Shown piece after piece: positions 44,265 to 54,346 of a stretch of DNA of 64,000 bases. Made by a program: the position numbers and the translations under genes. The stretch lies in NCBI GenBank assembly GCA_015075585.1, contig JABTUB010000001.1:868001-932000 (forward strand), given 5' to 3'. Under the pieces are notes generated by a model. It made no database searches. It saw only the letters and a program-made list of their open reading frames with translations, and was not told where the DNA came from. Source of the DNA: Chloracidobacterium sp. (lineage in GTDB: Bacteria > Acidobacteriota > Blastocatellia > Pyrinomonadales > Pyrinomonadaceae). Within the stretch, counting starts at the first letter, position 1, and every line of letters begins with the position of its first letter.

Positions 44265-45830
44265 ATGCTTTTCTTGACGCAGTCAGCGGCCGTTTTCGGC
44301 ATTGACGCTCTCGTTGTAGATATCGAGGCGAATCTGCGCACCGCAAGCGGCGACGGAGATCAAACCCCTGCAATAACGATCGTCGGCCTGCCTGATACTG
44401 CAGTGCGTGAATCGCGTGAGCGAATACGCGCCGCGATAACGAACAGCGGTTATTTCTTTCCGATAGATAAGGTTACGGTCAATCTCGCGCCTGCGGATGT
44501 CAAAAAAGAGGGTGCAAGCTTTGACCTGCCGATAGCATTGGGTATTCTCGGGGCGAACGGCGACCTTACCAACGGAGAACGGCTGGAGGGCATTATGAGC
44601 GTCGGTGAGTTATCGCTCGACGGCCGTGTACGTCCGGTTCGCGGTGTGTTGTCAATAGCGATCGCGGCTCGGGAGAACGGCATTTCGACGCTGCTGGTGC
44701 CGGAGGACAACGCTACTGAAGCCGCGGTTGTGCAGGGTATAACGGTTTATCCCGTCCGCGATCTCCGTGCGGCGGGAGATATTGTAAAGGAACTCGATGC
44801 CGGCGGCGGCACCTCTATCGCTCCTTTGCAAATGGATATTGCAGAGTTGCGATCGCGCGAAGGCCGCTATCAGATCGATTTTTCAGAGGTCAGGGGCCAG
44901 CAAACGGCAAAACGCGCCCTCGAGGTCGCGAGCGCGGGCGGACACAATGTCCTGTTCATCGGCCCGCCCGGATCGGGCAAAACGATGCTTGCAAAGCGGC
45001 TTCCGACGATCTTGCCGCCGCTGGAGTTCGAGGAAGCCCTTGAGATCACAAAGATCCACTCTGTCGCAGGGCTTACGGGACGCGCCGGGCTTGTTACGGA
45101 GCGGCCCTTCAAATCGCCGCATCACACGGTTTCGCAGGCCGGCTTGATCGGCGGCGGCTCTATCCCGAGGCCCGGCGAAGTAAGCCTTGCCCATAACGGC
45201 GTTCTTTTCCTCGACGAATTGCCTGAATTCGACCGCAGCGTTCTTGAGGTGCTTCGCCAGCCGCTCGAGGACAAGTCGGTCACAATATCGCGCGCGGCAA
45301 CGTCATTGACGTTCCCTGCGGCGTTTACGATGATCGCTTCGATGAATCCGTGTCCGTGCGGATACTTCGGCTCGTCGCGCGAATGTAAATGTTCGCCGCC
45401 GATGATCCAGCGATATATCGGTAAGATATCAGGGCCGCTGATGGACAGGATCGACATTCACGTTGACGTGCCGGCGGTCAAGTTCAATGAACTTCGCGGA
45501 CGCGGTACGGCCAAAGCCGAGTCGTCTTCGGTGATCCGCGAACGCGTGATCGCTGCTCGCGGCGTACAGATCGAACGGTTCAAGGGCAAAGCATTCTCAA
45601 ACTCAGCGATGACGCCGCGTCAGATACGCGAATTCTGCGCACTTGATGAGCAGTGCGAGTCGCTTCTCGAAAAAGCAATGCACCGACAGGGCCTTTCCGC
45701 ACGCGCACACGACCGCATACTCAAGGTTTCGCGAACCATTGCCGATCTTGCCGGAAGTCCTGAGATCCGTCCTGAGCACCTCAGCGAAGCAATAAATTAC
45801 CGCTCGCTGGATCGCAATTATTGGATCTAG
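44265..45830 (+). CDS. comM: YifB/ComM-family AAA+ protein
   Basis: The 521-residue protein has the N-terminal ChlI-like domain, with the conserved [19 protein letters not shown] pattern, and a Mg-chelatase-type AAA core: Walker [12 protein letters not shown], Walker [10 protein letters not shown], and the NPCPCGYFG insertion with cysteines. The C-terminal helix domain is present and ends YRSLDRNYW. Family members such as ComM act as branch-migration helicases in transformation. Whether this strain is competent cannot be told. The start is ATG 44265. Confidence 0.9.
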   Translation: MLFLTQSAAVFGIDALVVDIEANLRTASGDGDQTPAITIVGLPDTAVRESRERIRAAITNSGYFFPIDKVTVNLAPADVKKEGASFDLPIALGILGANGDLTNGERLEGIMSVGELSLDGRVRPVRGVLSIAIAARENGISTLLVPEDNATEAAVVQGITVYPVRDLRAAGDIVKELDAGGGTSIAPLQMDIAELRSREGRYQIDFSEVRGQQTAKRALEVASAGGHNVLFIGPPGSGKTMLAKRLPTILPPLEFEEALEITKIHSVAGLTGRAGLVTERPFKSPHHTVSQAGLIGGGSIPRPGEVSLAHNGVLFLDELPEFDRSVLEVLRQPLEDKSVTISRAATSLTFPAAFTMIASMNPCPCGYFGSSRECKCSPPMIQRYIGKISGPLMDRIDIHVDVPAVKFNELRGRGTAKAESSSVIRERVIAARGVQIERFKGKAFSNSAMTPRQIREFCALDEQCESLLEKAMHRQGLSARAHDRILKVSRTIADLAGSPEIRPEHLSEAINYRSLDRNYWI

Positions 45831-45914
45831 ATCACTTTGTGGGCATGGCCGTACACTTGCAATGTTATCAATGCCCGTTTACATTTGCCGTCGATATTTC
45901 TAGTCTATTGAACG

Positions 45915-46853
45915 ATGAAATGGAAGCGGGTTGTATTCATCCTGTTCGTTATTCTGTCGCTTAGCCCATGGGGTTCGGCGCCTTTAGCGCTTGCGTTGGG
46001 CCTCGTATGCGCTCTTGCATTCGGAAATCCTTTTCCGCAGATCCAAGGCAAACCCACGAAGTATCTGCTCCAGGCCTCCGTAGTTCTGCTGGGCTTCGGT
46101 ATGGACATTTTTGCCGTACTTAAGGCGGGCCGTGAAGGTATCGTGTTCGCGGTCGCGACGATCGTCGGAACGCTGCTTCTCGGTACGCTTCTCGGCAGGC
46201 TCTTGGGTGTTGAGCGGAAGACCTCTGCGCTCATTTCAGCAGGAACCGCGATCTGCGGTGGTTCGGCGATCGCCGCGGTCGGCCCTGCAATAGATGCCGA
46301 CAATGATGAAATGACCGTTTCGATCGGCACGGTCTTTATCCTCAACAGCCTCGCTCTTTTCATCTTTCCGGCTTTCGGCCACTTTTTTACGATGTCGCAG
46401 GAGCAGTTCGGAATGTGGTCGGCAGTGGCGATCCACGATACAAGCTCGGTCGTCGGCGCGGCATCGTCCTACGGTGATGCGGCACTTGCGATCGCCACAA
46501 CGGTCAAGCTTGCGAGGGCTCTTTGGATAGCTCCGGTCGCGTTGATATTCGCTTATCTTTTCCACGACAGGTCATCAGGCAAGAAGGCGAAATTCGCGAT
46601 GCCGTGGTTCATTGTACTTTTTCTGGCGGCAACTGTCGTCCGAAGCATTGCACCGGCAAAGCTTCCGCCGAGCATTTTTGATTCGCTCGTCAATCTTGCC
46701 AAGGCCGGTTTTGTGCTGACACTTTTCTTTATCGGAGCAAGTCTTTCGCGCGATGTTATCCGAAAGGTCGGCGTCGGGCCACTCGTCGAAGGCATCGCCC
46801 TTTGGATCGCCATCTCGATCACTGCTTTCTTTGCCGTTATGCATTTCGTATAG
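45915..46853 (+). CDS. YeiH/UPF0324-family membrane transporter
   Basis: The 312-residue protein is very hydrophobic, with about nine to ten membrane helices. It contains the family motifs LLGFGMD, SAGTAICGGSAIAAVGP and the conserved SSVVGAASSYGD region. YeiH-type proteins are annotated as putative sulfate or anion exporters; the substrate is unproven. A TTTACA-17-TAGTCT pair lies immediately upstream of the start and would give a near-leaderless transcript. Confidence 0.85.
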   Translation: MKWKRVVFILFVILSLSPWGSAPLALALGLVCALAFGNPFPQIQGKPTKYLLQASVVLLGFGMDIFAVLKAGREGIVFAVATIVGTLLLGTLLGRLLGVERKTSALISAGTAICGGSAIAAVGPAIDADNDEMTVSIGTVFILNSLALFIFPAFGHFFTMSQEQFGMWSAVAIHDTSSVVGAASSYGDAALAIATTVKLARALWIAPVALIFAYLFHDRSSGKKAKFAMPWFIVLFLAATVVRSIAPAKLPPSIFDSLVNLAKAGFVLTLFFIGASLSRDVIRKVGVGPLVEGIALWIAISITAFFAVMHFV

Positions 46854-46937
46854 GCCGGTTTCGCGGCCATTAGCAGCGTCAATCTCATTTTGGTAAGATA
46901 AAGGTTTCGGCTTAGCCTCCGGACGTTGTCTTACGTG

Positions 46938-49832
46938 ATGATCAAGCAGATAAGCGTGCGTGGAGCACGCCAGCACAATCTGAAGAACATTGATGTCGAT
47001 ATCCCGCGTGATAAGTTCGTGGTGATAACCGGCCTTTCGGGCAGCGGCAAATCGTCACTCGCATTCGACACCATATATGCCGAAGGCCAGCGGCGTTATG
47101 TCGAATCGCTGTCGGCTTACGCGCGTCAATTCCTCGACCAACTCGAAAAACCGGATGTCGATTCGATCGAAGGGCTTTCGCCGGCCATTTCGATCGAGCA
47201 AAAGACCGTTTCACGCAGCCCGCGTTCGACGGTTGGCACGGTTACCGAGATCTACGATTTTCTGCGGCTTCTTTATTCGTCGGTCGGCACGTCGCATTGC
47301 CCGCAGTGCGGGGCACCGATCACAAGGCAAACGGTCGATCAGATCGTTGATCGCATTACAGAGCTTCCGGAGGGCGAGCGTGCAATGATACTCGCTCCGA
47401 TAGTGCGCGGCCGCAAGGGCGAATTCAAAAAGGAACTTGATAAGCTGCACCGCGACGGCTTTATCCGCGCGAGGATCGACGGCGTGATACGCCAACTCGA
47501 TGAACCGATCGTCCTTGATAAGCGTAAGAATCACACGATCGAGGTCGTTGTCGATCGGCTTTTGATAAAGCCCGATGTGCGCGAACGCCTTATCGCCTCT
47601 GTCAGGACGGCGTTGAAGCTGACCGACGGAGCGGTGCTTGTTTCGATCGTTGACGGCGACGAAGAACTATTCAGCGAGAAGATGGCCTGCGTTAACTGCG
47701 GGATAAACATCGCTCCGCTCGAGCCGCGTTCATTCTCATTCAACACGCCGTTCGGTGCCTGTAAACGCTGTCTCGGTATCGGCACAGTAATGGAGATCGA
47801 CAGGGCGAAGATCATTCCCGACACGACGAAGAATCCAAGCGAGATCGACTTTCTTCGCGGAGCCGATAAGATGGGCGCCGCGTTCTTGAGCTCCGCACTT
47901 GTTGCGATCATTGAAAAATTCACGTGCGGCGACAAGCTGGAGCCGCCGACGGGGCGTGAAAAGACCGGGAAGACACGGCGCCGCAAAGTTAAAGATGTGC
48001 CGCTCGGGAATGATTTCGATGAGCTGATGCGCACGCCGTTCAAAGACCTTCCGCAGGCGATACAAGGAGCATTCTTTGACGGCACGCGGAAAAGATTGAC
48101 TTTCCGACACGGCGAGCACAAGTTCGAACGCGACTGGCGAGGTGCCATGCGTGCGATGCGTGAACGCATCGAAAATCCTCCGTCAGACAAGATCAAGGAT
48201 GCGCTTGAACAACTCATTGAGCCGATGCGGTGTCCTGAATGTGCGGGCGCACGACTGCGTAAAGAGAGCCTTGCGGTAAAGGTTGCGGGTATCGGCATTA
48301 CAGAGCTGGTCGAAATGCCGATAAGCGACGCGGTAAAAAAGTTGGAGAACATAAAGCTGACGAAGAGGGAAGATCTGATCGCAGGCCAAGTGCTCAAAGA
48401 GATCCGCGATCGGCTGCGTTTTCTCGATACCGTCGGCCTCGGTTATTTGACGTTGGGCCGCGGTTCCGCAACGCTTTCCGGCGGAGAAGGCCAGCGGATC
48501 CGGCTTGCGACGCAGATCGGTTCGCAGCTTCGCGGTGTGCTGTATGTTCTCGACGAACCGTCGATCGGGCTGCATCCGCGCGACAATAAACGGCTTCTCG
48601 ACACGCTGCATCAGCTTCGCGACCTCGGTAACACCGTGCTAGTCGTCGAGCACGACGAAGAGACGATCCTGAACGCCGACCACGTCGTCGATCTCGGACC
48701 GCAAGCGGGAACGAACGGCGGAGCCATCGTCGCAGAAGGCACCGCCGAACATATCGCAAAGAGCGACACGCTGACGGGCAAGTACCTGCGCGGCGAGCTG
48801 AAGATCGAAGTGCCGGAGCTGCGCCGTCTGCCGAACGGCATTCGCCTAAAGGTTAAGGGTGCACGCGGCCATAATCTCAAGAACATCGATGTCGAATTTC
48901 CGCTCGGCTTGCTTATCGTCGTAACGGGCGTGTCGGGTTCGGGCAAATCCACGCTCGTCGAAGAGATACTTTTTCCCGTGCTTCACGGCCACATTTACGG
49001 TACTTCGTCGGTGCCGCTCGAACACAAAAGCGTCGAAGGGCTCGAGCTTGTCGATAAAGTGATCGAGATCGACCAGAAGCCCATCGGCAGGACGCCGAGA
49101 TCGAATCCGGCAACATTCACCGGATTGTTCACGCACATCCGCGACCTGTACGCGATGCTGCCCGAATCGCGTGCACGCGGCTACAAAGCGGGGCGGTTCT
49201 CCTTTAACGTGAAGGGCGGCCGCTGCGAAGCATGCGAAGGCGACGGCCTGAAACGCATCGAAATGAGCTTCCTGCCCGATGTTTACGTGATGTGCGACGT
49301 GTGCCGCGGCAAGCGCTACAACCGCGAGACGCTCGCGGTGAAATACAAAGGGCTTTCGATCGCCGATCTGCTTGATACGACGATCGAGGACGCACTGCCG
49401 ATACTTGAGAACGTTCCGGCGATCAAGAACAAGCTCGAAACGCTGCTTGATGTCGGCCTGGGCTACGTAAAGATCGGCCAGTCGTCAACAACGCTCTCCG
49501 GCGGCGAGGCTCAGCGGATAAAGTTGGCAAAAGAACTCTCAAAACGTGCGACGGGCAAGACGATCTACATCCTCGACGAACCTACTACGGGGCTGCATTT
49601 CGCCGATGTGCATAAACTGCTCGATGTTTTGCAGAAACTTGTCGATACGGGCAACACGGTCATCGTCATCGAGCACAATCTCGACGTCATCAAGTCCGCA
49701 GATATGATAATCGACCTAGGCCCCGAAGGAGGTGCGGGCGGCGGCAACGTCGTCGCATACGGCACACCGGAAGAGGTCGCCCGCGTCCGAAAAAGCTACA
49801 CGGGCCAAGCCCTCAAACCGCTGCTTAAATAG
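46938..49832 (+). CDS. uvrA: Excinuclease ABC subunit A
   Basis: This full-length UvrA (964 residues from ATG 46938; the frame extends back to a TTG at 46926) binds damaged DNA in nucleotide excision repair. It has two ABC halves: the first Walker A is [11 protein letters not shown], the second [11 protein letters not shown]. Signature motifs are LSGGEGQR and LSGGEAQR, and Walker B motifs [10 protein letters not shown] and [10 protein letters not shown]. Two zinc sites are visible as CVNCG ... CKRC and CEACEG ... CDVCRG. No LexA-type operator was recognised. Confidence 0.95.
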   Translation: MIKQISVRGARQHNLKNIDVDIPRDKFVVITGLSGSGKSSLAFDTIYAEGQRRYVESLSAYARQFLDQLEKPDVDSIEGLSPAISIEQKTVSRSPRSTVGTVTEIYDFLRLLYSSVGTSHCPQCGAPITRQTVDQIVDRITELPEGERAMILAPIVRGRKGEFKKELDKLHRDGFIRARIDGVIRQLDEPIVLDKRKNHTIEVVVDRLLIKPDVRERLIASVRTALKLTDGAVLVSIVDGDEELFSEKMACVNCGINIAPLEPRSFSFNTPFGACKRCLGIGTVMEIDRAKIIPDTTKNPSEIDFLRGADKMGAAFLSSALVAIIEKFTCGDKLEPPTGREKTGKTRRRKVKDVPLGNDFDELMRTPFKDLPQAIQGAFFDGTRKRLTFRHGEHKFERDWRGAMRAMRERIENPPSDKIKDALEQLIEPMRCPECAGARLRKESLAVKVAGIGITELVEMPISDAVKKLENIKLTKREDLIAGQVLKEIRDRLRFLDTVGLGYLTLGRGSATLSGGEGQRIRLATQIGSQLRGVLYVLDEPSIGLHPRDNKRLLDTLHQLRDLGNTVLVVEHDEETILNADHVVDLGPQAGTNGGAIVAEGTAEHIAKSDTLTGKYLRGELKIEVPELRRLPNGIRLKVKGARGHNLKNIDVEFPLGLLIVVTGVSGSGKSTLVEEILFPVLHGHIYGTSSVPLEHKSVEGLELVDKVIEIDQKPIGRTPRSNPATFTGLFTHIRDLYAMLPESRARGYKAGRFSFNVKGGRCEACEGDGLKRIEMSFLPDVYVMCDVCRGKRYNRETLAVKYKGLSIADLLDTTIEDALPILENVPAIKNKLETLLDVGLGYVKIGQSSTTLSGGEAQRIKLAKELSKRATGKTIYILDEPTTGLHFADVHKLLDVLQKLVDTGNTVIVIEHNLDVIKSADMIIDLGPEGGAGGGNVVAYGTPEEVARVRKSYTGQALKPLLK

Positions 49833-49857
49833 CGTAATTTGCTACTGCGAGAATATT

Positions 49858-49926
49858 CGAATTGCCGCGCACTTTAGTCGAATTGCCACGCACTTTAGTC
49901 GAATTGCCACGCACTTTAGTGCGTGG
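49858..49926 (+). repeat. 21-bp half-element tandem plus complete GAATTG hairpin
   Basis: Three head-to-tail 21-bp units start at 49858, 49879 and 49900; each reads C-GAATTG-CC[G/A]CGCAC-TTTA-GT. Only the third continues into the complementary arm, forming the complete 8-bp stem CCACGCAC / GTGCGTGG with TTTA loop (49907-49926). The first two are therefore truncated copies. Confidence 0.9.
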
Positions 49927-49946
49927 GTAAGAATTTGCAAAGTGCC

Positions 49947-49962
49947 TTCGGCTTTAGCCGAA
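49947..49962 (+). repeat. TTCGGC-TTTA-GCCGAA hairpin
   Basis: A perfect 6-bp stem with TTTA loop lies 20 bases behind the previous element. The same 16 bases recur at 51755-51770, again behind a GTGCGTGG arm. It is followed by a T-rich run and could also act as a weak terminator of uvrA. Confidence 0.85.
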
Positions 49963-49999
49963 ATTCTTTTTTTGCGATTACTCTGCAATTTACGCGATG

Positions 50000-50320
50000 T
50001 CAGGTTCGGAAGAAAGTCCGATACAGAATGTAAAAGTAGAATACAACTCCGGCAGTCTCAATCAAACGCGTTATCGCTACCGCACCGAACCATAGGCTTT
50101 CTTTCCATTGGATTCGCCCATATTCGTCTGGGTTTGATCCGTCCTTATCCAATATCAACGAGATCGCAGGTATCGACGAAATTGATCGATATAGCTCTCG
50201 CATTGTAATATCGACAGTGTTCAGAACAACGAAGAATGAAAAGCAAATGGCCCACGCTATCGCGATTCCCAACGAAAACAAAACGCCATTAATTATGATA
50301 ACCGCAAATGCACCGTAAAA
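50000..50320 (-). pseudogene. 3' fragment of IS-interrupted membrane-protein gene
   Basis: This is the C-terminal part of an unidentified membrane protein. The visible frame (106 codons) encodes two hydrophobic segments (AFAVIIINGVLFSLGIAIAWAICFSFFVVL and a later AVAITRL ... VVFYFYILY) with a charged loop between. The local frame can be extended a few codons into the insertion sequence, giving an artificial start at 50335. When the element and one 8-bp duplication are removed, it is in frame with the fragment at 51065-51565. No family is recognised. Confidence 0.8.
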
Positions 50321-50328
50321 TAAAAGAT
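50321..50328. repeat. Target-site duplication (left copy)
   Basis: TAAAAGAT immediately left of the insertion sequence is repeated exactly at 51065-51072 on the right side. An 8-bp duplication is the usual length for the IS1595 family. Confidence 0.92.
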
Positions 50329-51064
50329 GGGTCATGACTAGTTAAACATCCTTTATAGTAGGATAACGCTAGTAATGACAGGTAGTTACAAGATACTAAA
50401 GCGTTCTCGAATTTCGAGAGCAAAATTTCGTCAGATATTGAAGTATTTTTCACTTGATCTGACGGCATCACAGATCACCGAATTGACGGGTTTGAACCGG
50501 AACACGGTGAACAGATATTTGAAAAAGATTCGTGAGTCGGTGGCAGCTTTCTGTGAAAGCGAATCTCCGTTTTCAGGAGTGGTCGAGCTGGACGAATCAT
50601 ACTTTGGTGCAAGAAGAGTTCGCGGAAAGCGAGGACGCGGAGCATACGGGAAAACGATCGTTTTCGGTATCTACAAACGAAACGGCAAAGTCTATACCGA
50701 GATTGTTCCTAACTGCTCTCGTAAAACGCTTTACGCTATTTTAGAAGGCAAGGTGAATAAGACTTCGACCGTCCATACAGACGGCTTTCGTGCCTATCAT
50801 TCGCTGGTCGATCTTGGTTACAAAAAGCATTACCGCATCGACCACAGCAAGGATGTTTTCGCCCTCGGCACCAATCACATCAACGGCATCGAAAGCTTCT
50901 GGGGCTATGCGAAAGTCCGTCTCGTGAAGTTCCGCGGTATGCGAAAATCTACCTTCTACTTGCACCTAAAAGAATGTGAGTTTAGATTCAATTACAGACA
51001 ACAAAATCTTTACTCAATTCTCTTAAATGTTGTCAAAGAACTATGACTTAACTAGTCATGACCC
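50329..51064 (+). mobile_element. Complete IS1595-family insertion sequence (736 bp)
   Basis: The element is bounded by 17-bp perfect terminal inverted repeats: GGGTCATGACTAGTTAA at 50329-50345 and its exact complement at 51048-51064. An 8-bp direct duplication, TAAAAGAT, flanks it (50321-50328 and 51065-51072). It contains one intact transposase gene. Family assignment rests on the transposase and on the duplication length. The perfect ends and intact gene suggest a recent, possibly still active insertion. Confidence 0.93.
50375..51046 (+). CDS. IS1595-family transposase
   Basis: The 223-residue protein has an N-terminal helix-turn-helix (LTASQITELTGLNRNTVNRYLKKIR). The DDE-type catalytic core follows: VELDESYFG with the first Asp, HTDGFRAYHSL with the second, and NHINGIESFWGYAK with the terminal Asn/Glu segment typical of ISXO2-like transposases. 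It fills almost all of the element. No frameshift is present, so it is probably functional. The start is ATG 50375. Confidence 0.92.
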   Translation: MTGSYKILKRSRISRAKFRQILKYFSLDLTASQITELTGLNRNTVNRYLKKIRESVAAFCESESPFSGVVELDESYFGARRVRGKRGRGAYGKTIVFGIYKRNGKVYTEIVPNCSRKTLYAILEGKVNKTSTVHTDGFRAYHSLVDLGYKKHYRIDHSKDVFALGTNHINGIESFWGYAKVRLVKFRGMRKSTFYLHLKECEFRFNYRQQNLYSILLNVVKEL

Positions 51065-51072
51065 TAAAAGAT
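51065..51072. repeat. Target-site duplication (right copy)
   Basis: TAAAAGAT directly follows the right inverted repeat and matches the left copy exactly. It lies within the codons for Asn-Leu-Leu of the interrupted gene. Confidence 0.92.
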
Positions 51073-51565
51073 TACTAACCAACTCACCTAAACTTCTAAC
51101 AAAAAGTTGGTCGCTCGCGCTTTCATACGTGTATCGAAGATTAGAACAATCGAAGATGGCAAAAGGAGAGCTTTCGCGATCTACTGTAAAATATTCAGAA
51201 TTTGATCTTACATAATCGACAAAATTTGAATGGTTGTAAATTTCCTCCTCGTGGGTAAACGTTAAGATAAATATAGCGAGTCCAAGAAGAAAGGCGTTCA
51301 GAAAATTTGGCATTATCCATAAGATTGCCAAGATCGATATTATCGTTAAAACGGCGGATGACAAGATCGTCTTTAAATACCTTTTTGCAGGTATATTAGT
51401 CGCTAATAACCCCTTGTTTTTTAGCCGAACAGAGAGCTGTAATCCGTAACGAAGCGATATCACCAGCTTGCGCATAAACTTGACTGCAACTAACGCACCT
51501 GCGACGAACATCGCAACGTAAGACAGTAATTCGAGAATTTGATAAATATCGTCCGTTTTATCCAT
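51065..51565 (-). pseudogene. 5' fragment of IS-interrupted membrane-protein gene
   Basis: These 167 codons from ATG 51565 encode the N-terminal part of the interrupted protein, with a membrane segment at about residues 8-30 and two more at 70-110, then a soluble stretch ending LGELVSNLL at the insertion point. Beyond 51065 the frame reads three codons into the element and stops, which would give a truncated 169-residue product. No close family is recognised. Codons are more A+T rich than in the neighbouring uvrA. Confidence 0.8.
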
Positions 51566-51708
51566 TTTAAATGGGTAGATAGTACCACAAACGTTTTTAA
51601 CGACAAATCAAATTATTCGAGCCGAATTTCTTGCCTAGCGATCGTTCTACGTAGAGACTTTGAAACCTCCAGAGTGCTGTATTGAAAAATACAACCTTAA
51701 TTTTTTTT
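51566..51708. other. Upstream region of the interrupted gene
   Basis: This is the A+T-rich first part of a 328-base gap. No gene is seen. It should hold the promoter of the broken membrane-protein gene, but no clear pair of boxes was recognised. The rest of the gap is the composite repeat at 51709-51837 and a short tail before the TonB receptor stop codon. Confidence 0.5.
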
Positions 51709-51837
51709 GAATTGCCACGCACTTTAGTGCGTGGGTAAGAATGTCAGAATGACCTTCGGCTTTAGCCGAAATGATCCGGGCTAAAGCCGAAGAGTTTCCG
51801 ACTTCCGTTAACCACCAGCTAAGGCCGGCGGCAATTC
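51709..51837. repeat. Composite repeat with inverted GAATTG-hairpin ends
   Basis: The left end (51709-51734) reads GAATTG-CCACGCAC-TTTA-GTGCGTGG on the plus strand. The right end (51812-51837) is the same architecture on the minus strand: GAATTG-CCGCCGGC-CTTA-GCTGGTGG, with two wobble pairs. Between them are TTCGGC-TTTA-GCCGAA (51755-51770) and a GGC-TAAA-GCC core (51779-51788). The 129-bp unit thus has inverted ends and no gene, like a small non-autonomous element. Confidence 0.75.
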
Positions 51838-51893
51838 ATCGAATAAGAGGGGAACATTCAGGCGAGGTCACTTCCTACGAAGTTTTGCCGCGC

Positions 51894-54149
51894 CTATTGT
51901 TTCCGGTCGTATGTCCAACGGATGCCGACGCGGAACGTTCTGCCGACCTCGAGCCGCTGCTGCGTCGGTTGGCCGCGGTTCGGATCGCGGTCATTGAACA
52001 AGTTCTCGACGGTTCCGTACAACTCAAAACCTTTTCGCAGACGCTTCGCCGCGTAAAGGTCCCACAGTTGGAACGCAGGCACGATGGTTTCCGCGTTCGT
52101 CGATTCGACACGCGATGCGATCCATTTGCTGTAAAGCGAGCCGCGCAGGTTCGCATCAAATCCGTAACGCGCGTTGTCGTACCCGAACTTCACAAAGCCG
52201 TGATGCCGATTGCGTCCCGTCAGATAACGATGCGTCTTGCGGTCGAACGCTTCAAGATAGGTGTACGCCGCCGAGACGGAGAATCCGTGCGGCAGCCTGT
52301 ACGAGGTGTCGAATTCGACACCCTGCGTGTAAACGTTCGCAATGTTCTTGTAGTAAAAGAGCATCACGTTGTAGATCAGGTAATGCTTGAGTGCAGGATC
52401 AATACCGTTAGCAGCAAGCACAGCATCTACATTGCCCGTCGTTACAACGCCTAGATTACTGTAGTTGATCAGGTTGCGGACGTCGTTGCGGAAAAGATTG
52501 ACGCCGATGTGCAGGTTGCGGCTGCGTGCGTTGTATTCTCCGCCCAACTGCCACGAACCCGCCGTTTCGGGCCTGAGGCCCGGATTGCCGATGATCTGGT
52601 AAAAGCCCGCGGGATTGCTGAATCGATAATAAAGCTGGCCGATGTCCGGTGCACGAAAGCCTTTGCCCCACGATGCTCGAAAACTTATCGAATCATTCAC
52701 GCGGAAATTGACGCCGGCCTTTGGCGAGAACGCATTGCCAAAGGCCGAATGGTTGTCAAATCTGGCTCCGACCGTCAGTGTAAGACGATCGGTGATGTTT
52801 ATCTTGTCCTGCGCCCACGCGACACGCGTGCTTGCCTTTGCACCATCGTTGCGCAGACGGTTGAGGCCGCTGTAACGATCCGTCATAAATTCAACGCCGG
52901 CCTGTAAAAGGTTTCGATCACCGATGATACGCGTGAACGTCGCATCGACCTTGCCGAACCGCTCGAAAAGATTGCCGTCAGGCAAGACGGTGTTCGACGG
53001 ATAAAGCGCACCGCGAGTGATCTCGTCGTAGCGCGAGAAATAGCCGCGTATCTGCACGTTCGTCAGCCCGTCGACAGCCCAATCAGCAGTCAATCCGTAG
53101 TTTTGCGAGTCATCATTAACGTTGTTCGTCTGAGTGCCTTGTTCACCGATAACGCGGCCTTTTGCGTAGTTCCAGTAGCTGTTCGCGAACGCGGTCAGCG
53201 AGAAATGCTCATTGAACGCGTATTTCAAGCGTCCGTAGCTGTCGTAGCGGTGAAAGCCCGCACCTTCCGCCTGGAAGGTCAAAGGATCGAAGTCAAAGCC
53301 GTTGTTCTTATGGCGTTCTAGGCTGAAGATGCCGCTTAGCTTCTTTTTCAAAAAACCGACGCTCGATTTGCCGTCGAATACGCCGTAACTGCCCGCCGCG
53401 GCCGAAAAGTTGGCAGTGAACGGCGTCGTTTGTTCGCGCGTTCGCAGGTTTATTACGCCGCCGATCGCGTCAGAACCGTAAAGAGCACTCGCGGAGCCTT
53501 TGACGACCTCGATGCTTTCGAGGCGGTCTGTCGATTGACGGTCGAGATTGATGACACCGCCCTTGATCCCGCGCGCACCAACGACGGGTTGGCCGTCAAG
53601 AAGCACGAGCACCTGCCGCGAATCGATGCCTTGCACCTGTTCGCCCGCGACGCCCGACGTTTCTGAGCCGCGTCGAGTGATGACGCCCGGAACCTCACGC
53701 AACGCTTCGCCTGCCGAGTCGTAGCCTGTCGTTGTGATATCGCGGCGAGTGAGTACGTCAACCTTTGTGCTGAGGCTCTCACGCAATTCTTCCTGACGCG
53801 AGCCCGACACGACGACAACATCCGCTGAGACCGCTGCCGGTTCGAGTGTGAAAACCGGCCTTGTACCTGCATCGATATCTGCTTGAACGCGGCCGAAACC
53901 GTCAGCCGAGACGACGGCTTCGAACGGGCCGCTTCCCGTGACAGTAAAGCTGAATTCGCCGTTCTTATCGGTCGATACTACGCGTTCGAGGCCTGTTTTT
54001 TTGTCACGCAGGACAACGGTCGCACCCGCTATCGCGGCGTCGTTGCTGTCGTTCACTTTTCCCGTAATTGATCGGCTTTGGCCAAAGCCGGCGAGTGATA
54101 ATATGGCGATCGTAAATAAAATGATAGAGAGTTCTGACACCCTTTCCAT
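51894..54149 (-). CDS. TonB-dependent outer-membrane receptor
   Basis: The 751-residue protein starts with a signal peptide (IILFTIAILSLAGFGQS) and a carboxypeptidase-regulatory-like domain (RSITGKVNDSNDAAIAGATVV, residues about 26-105). The plug domain follows (DVVVVSGSRQEELRESLSTKV; RLESIEVVKGSASALYGSDAIGG), then a 22-strand barrel to the C-terminus (FRVGIRWTYDRKQ). The shape is that of BtuB- or siderophore-type receptors, but the ligand cannot be told: no uptake ABC genes adjoin it. The promoter and a leader of about 190 bases lie upstream. Confidence 0.9.
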   Translation of the reverse strand: MERVSELSIILFTIAILSLAGFGQSRSITGKVNDSNDAAIAGATVVLRDKKTGLERVVSTDKNGEFSFTVTGSGPFEAVVSADGFGRVQADIDAGTRPVFTLEPAAVSADVVVVSGSRQEELRESLSTKVDVLTRRDITTTGYDSAGEALREVPGVITRRGSETSGVAGEQVQGIDSRQVLVLLDGQPVVGARGIKGGVINLDRQSTDRLESIEVVKGSASALYGSDAIGGVINLRTREQTTPFTANFSAAAGSYGVFDGKSSVGFLKKKLSGIFSLERHKNNGFDFDPLTFQAEGAGFHRYDSYGRLKYAFNEHFSLTAFANSYWNYAKGRVIGEQGTQTNNVNDDSQNYGLTADWAVDGLTNVQIRGYFSRYDEITRGALYPSNTVLPDGNLFERFGKVDATFTRIIGDRNLLQAGVEFMTDRYSGLNRLRNDGAKASTRVAWAQDKINITDRLTLTVGARFDNHSAFGNAFSPKAGVNFRVNDSISFRASWGKGFRAPDIGQLYYRFSNPAGFYQIIGNPGLRPETAGSWQLGGEYNARSRNLHIGVNLFRNDVRNLINYSNLGVVTTGNVDAVLAANGIDPALKHYLIYNVMLFYYKNIANVYTQGVEFDTSYRLPHGFSVSAAYTYLEAFDRKTHRYLTGRNRHHGFVKFGYDNARYGFDANLRGSLYSKWIASRVESTNAETIVPAFQLWDLYAAKRLRKGFELYGTVENLFNDRDPNRGQPTQQRLEVGRTFRVGIRWTYDRKQ

Positions 54150-54346
54150 AAGTTCTCCTTGTCCAAATATGAGCCGGCGGATCAGTATTCGTAAGATCCA
54201 TCCGATTTCAGTTTCGAATTACACTTCTGTCATATCTGTTCGGTATTGGCGGGCTGAGGCCGGCACCTTTACCGTTTCGTACATCGTTCCTGATGTCGCG
54301 AACTCTCTATCAGGCTTCCTTATTGAAAGCCGTTTTCATTTGTAAT

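Noticed and set aside
45878..45906. Promoter TTTACA-17-TAGTCT before yeiH
   Set aside because: The boxes are fair but the predicted start would leave almost no leader before the ATG. It is mentioned in the gene entry but not called as a site.
50000..50335. Independent 111-codon membrane-protein gene
   Set aside because: Its first codons are made of the insertion sequence end and one duplication copy. It is the 3' part of the gene broken by the IS1595-family element.
54150..54340. Possible cobalamin riboswitch before the TonB receptor
   Set aside because: A stretch like CAGCCCGCCAATACCG recalls the 3' part of such riboswitches, but no B12 box (GCCACTG-type) and no GGGAA...GGTG core is present, so the resemblance is not enough.
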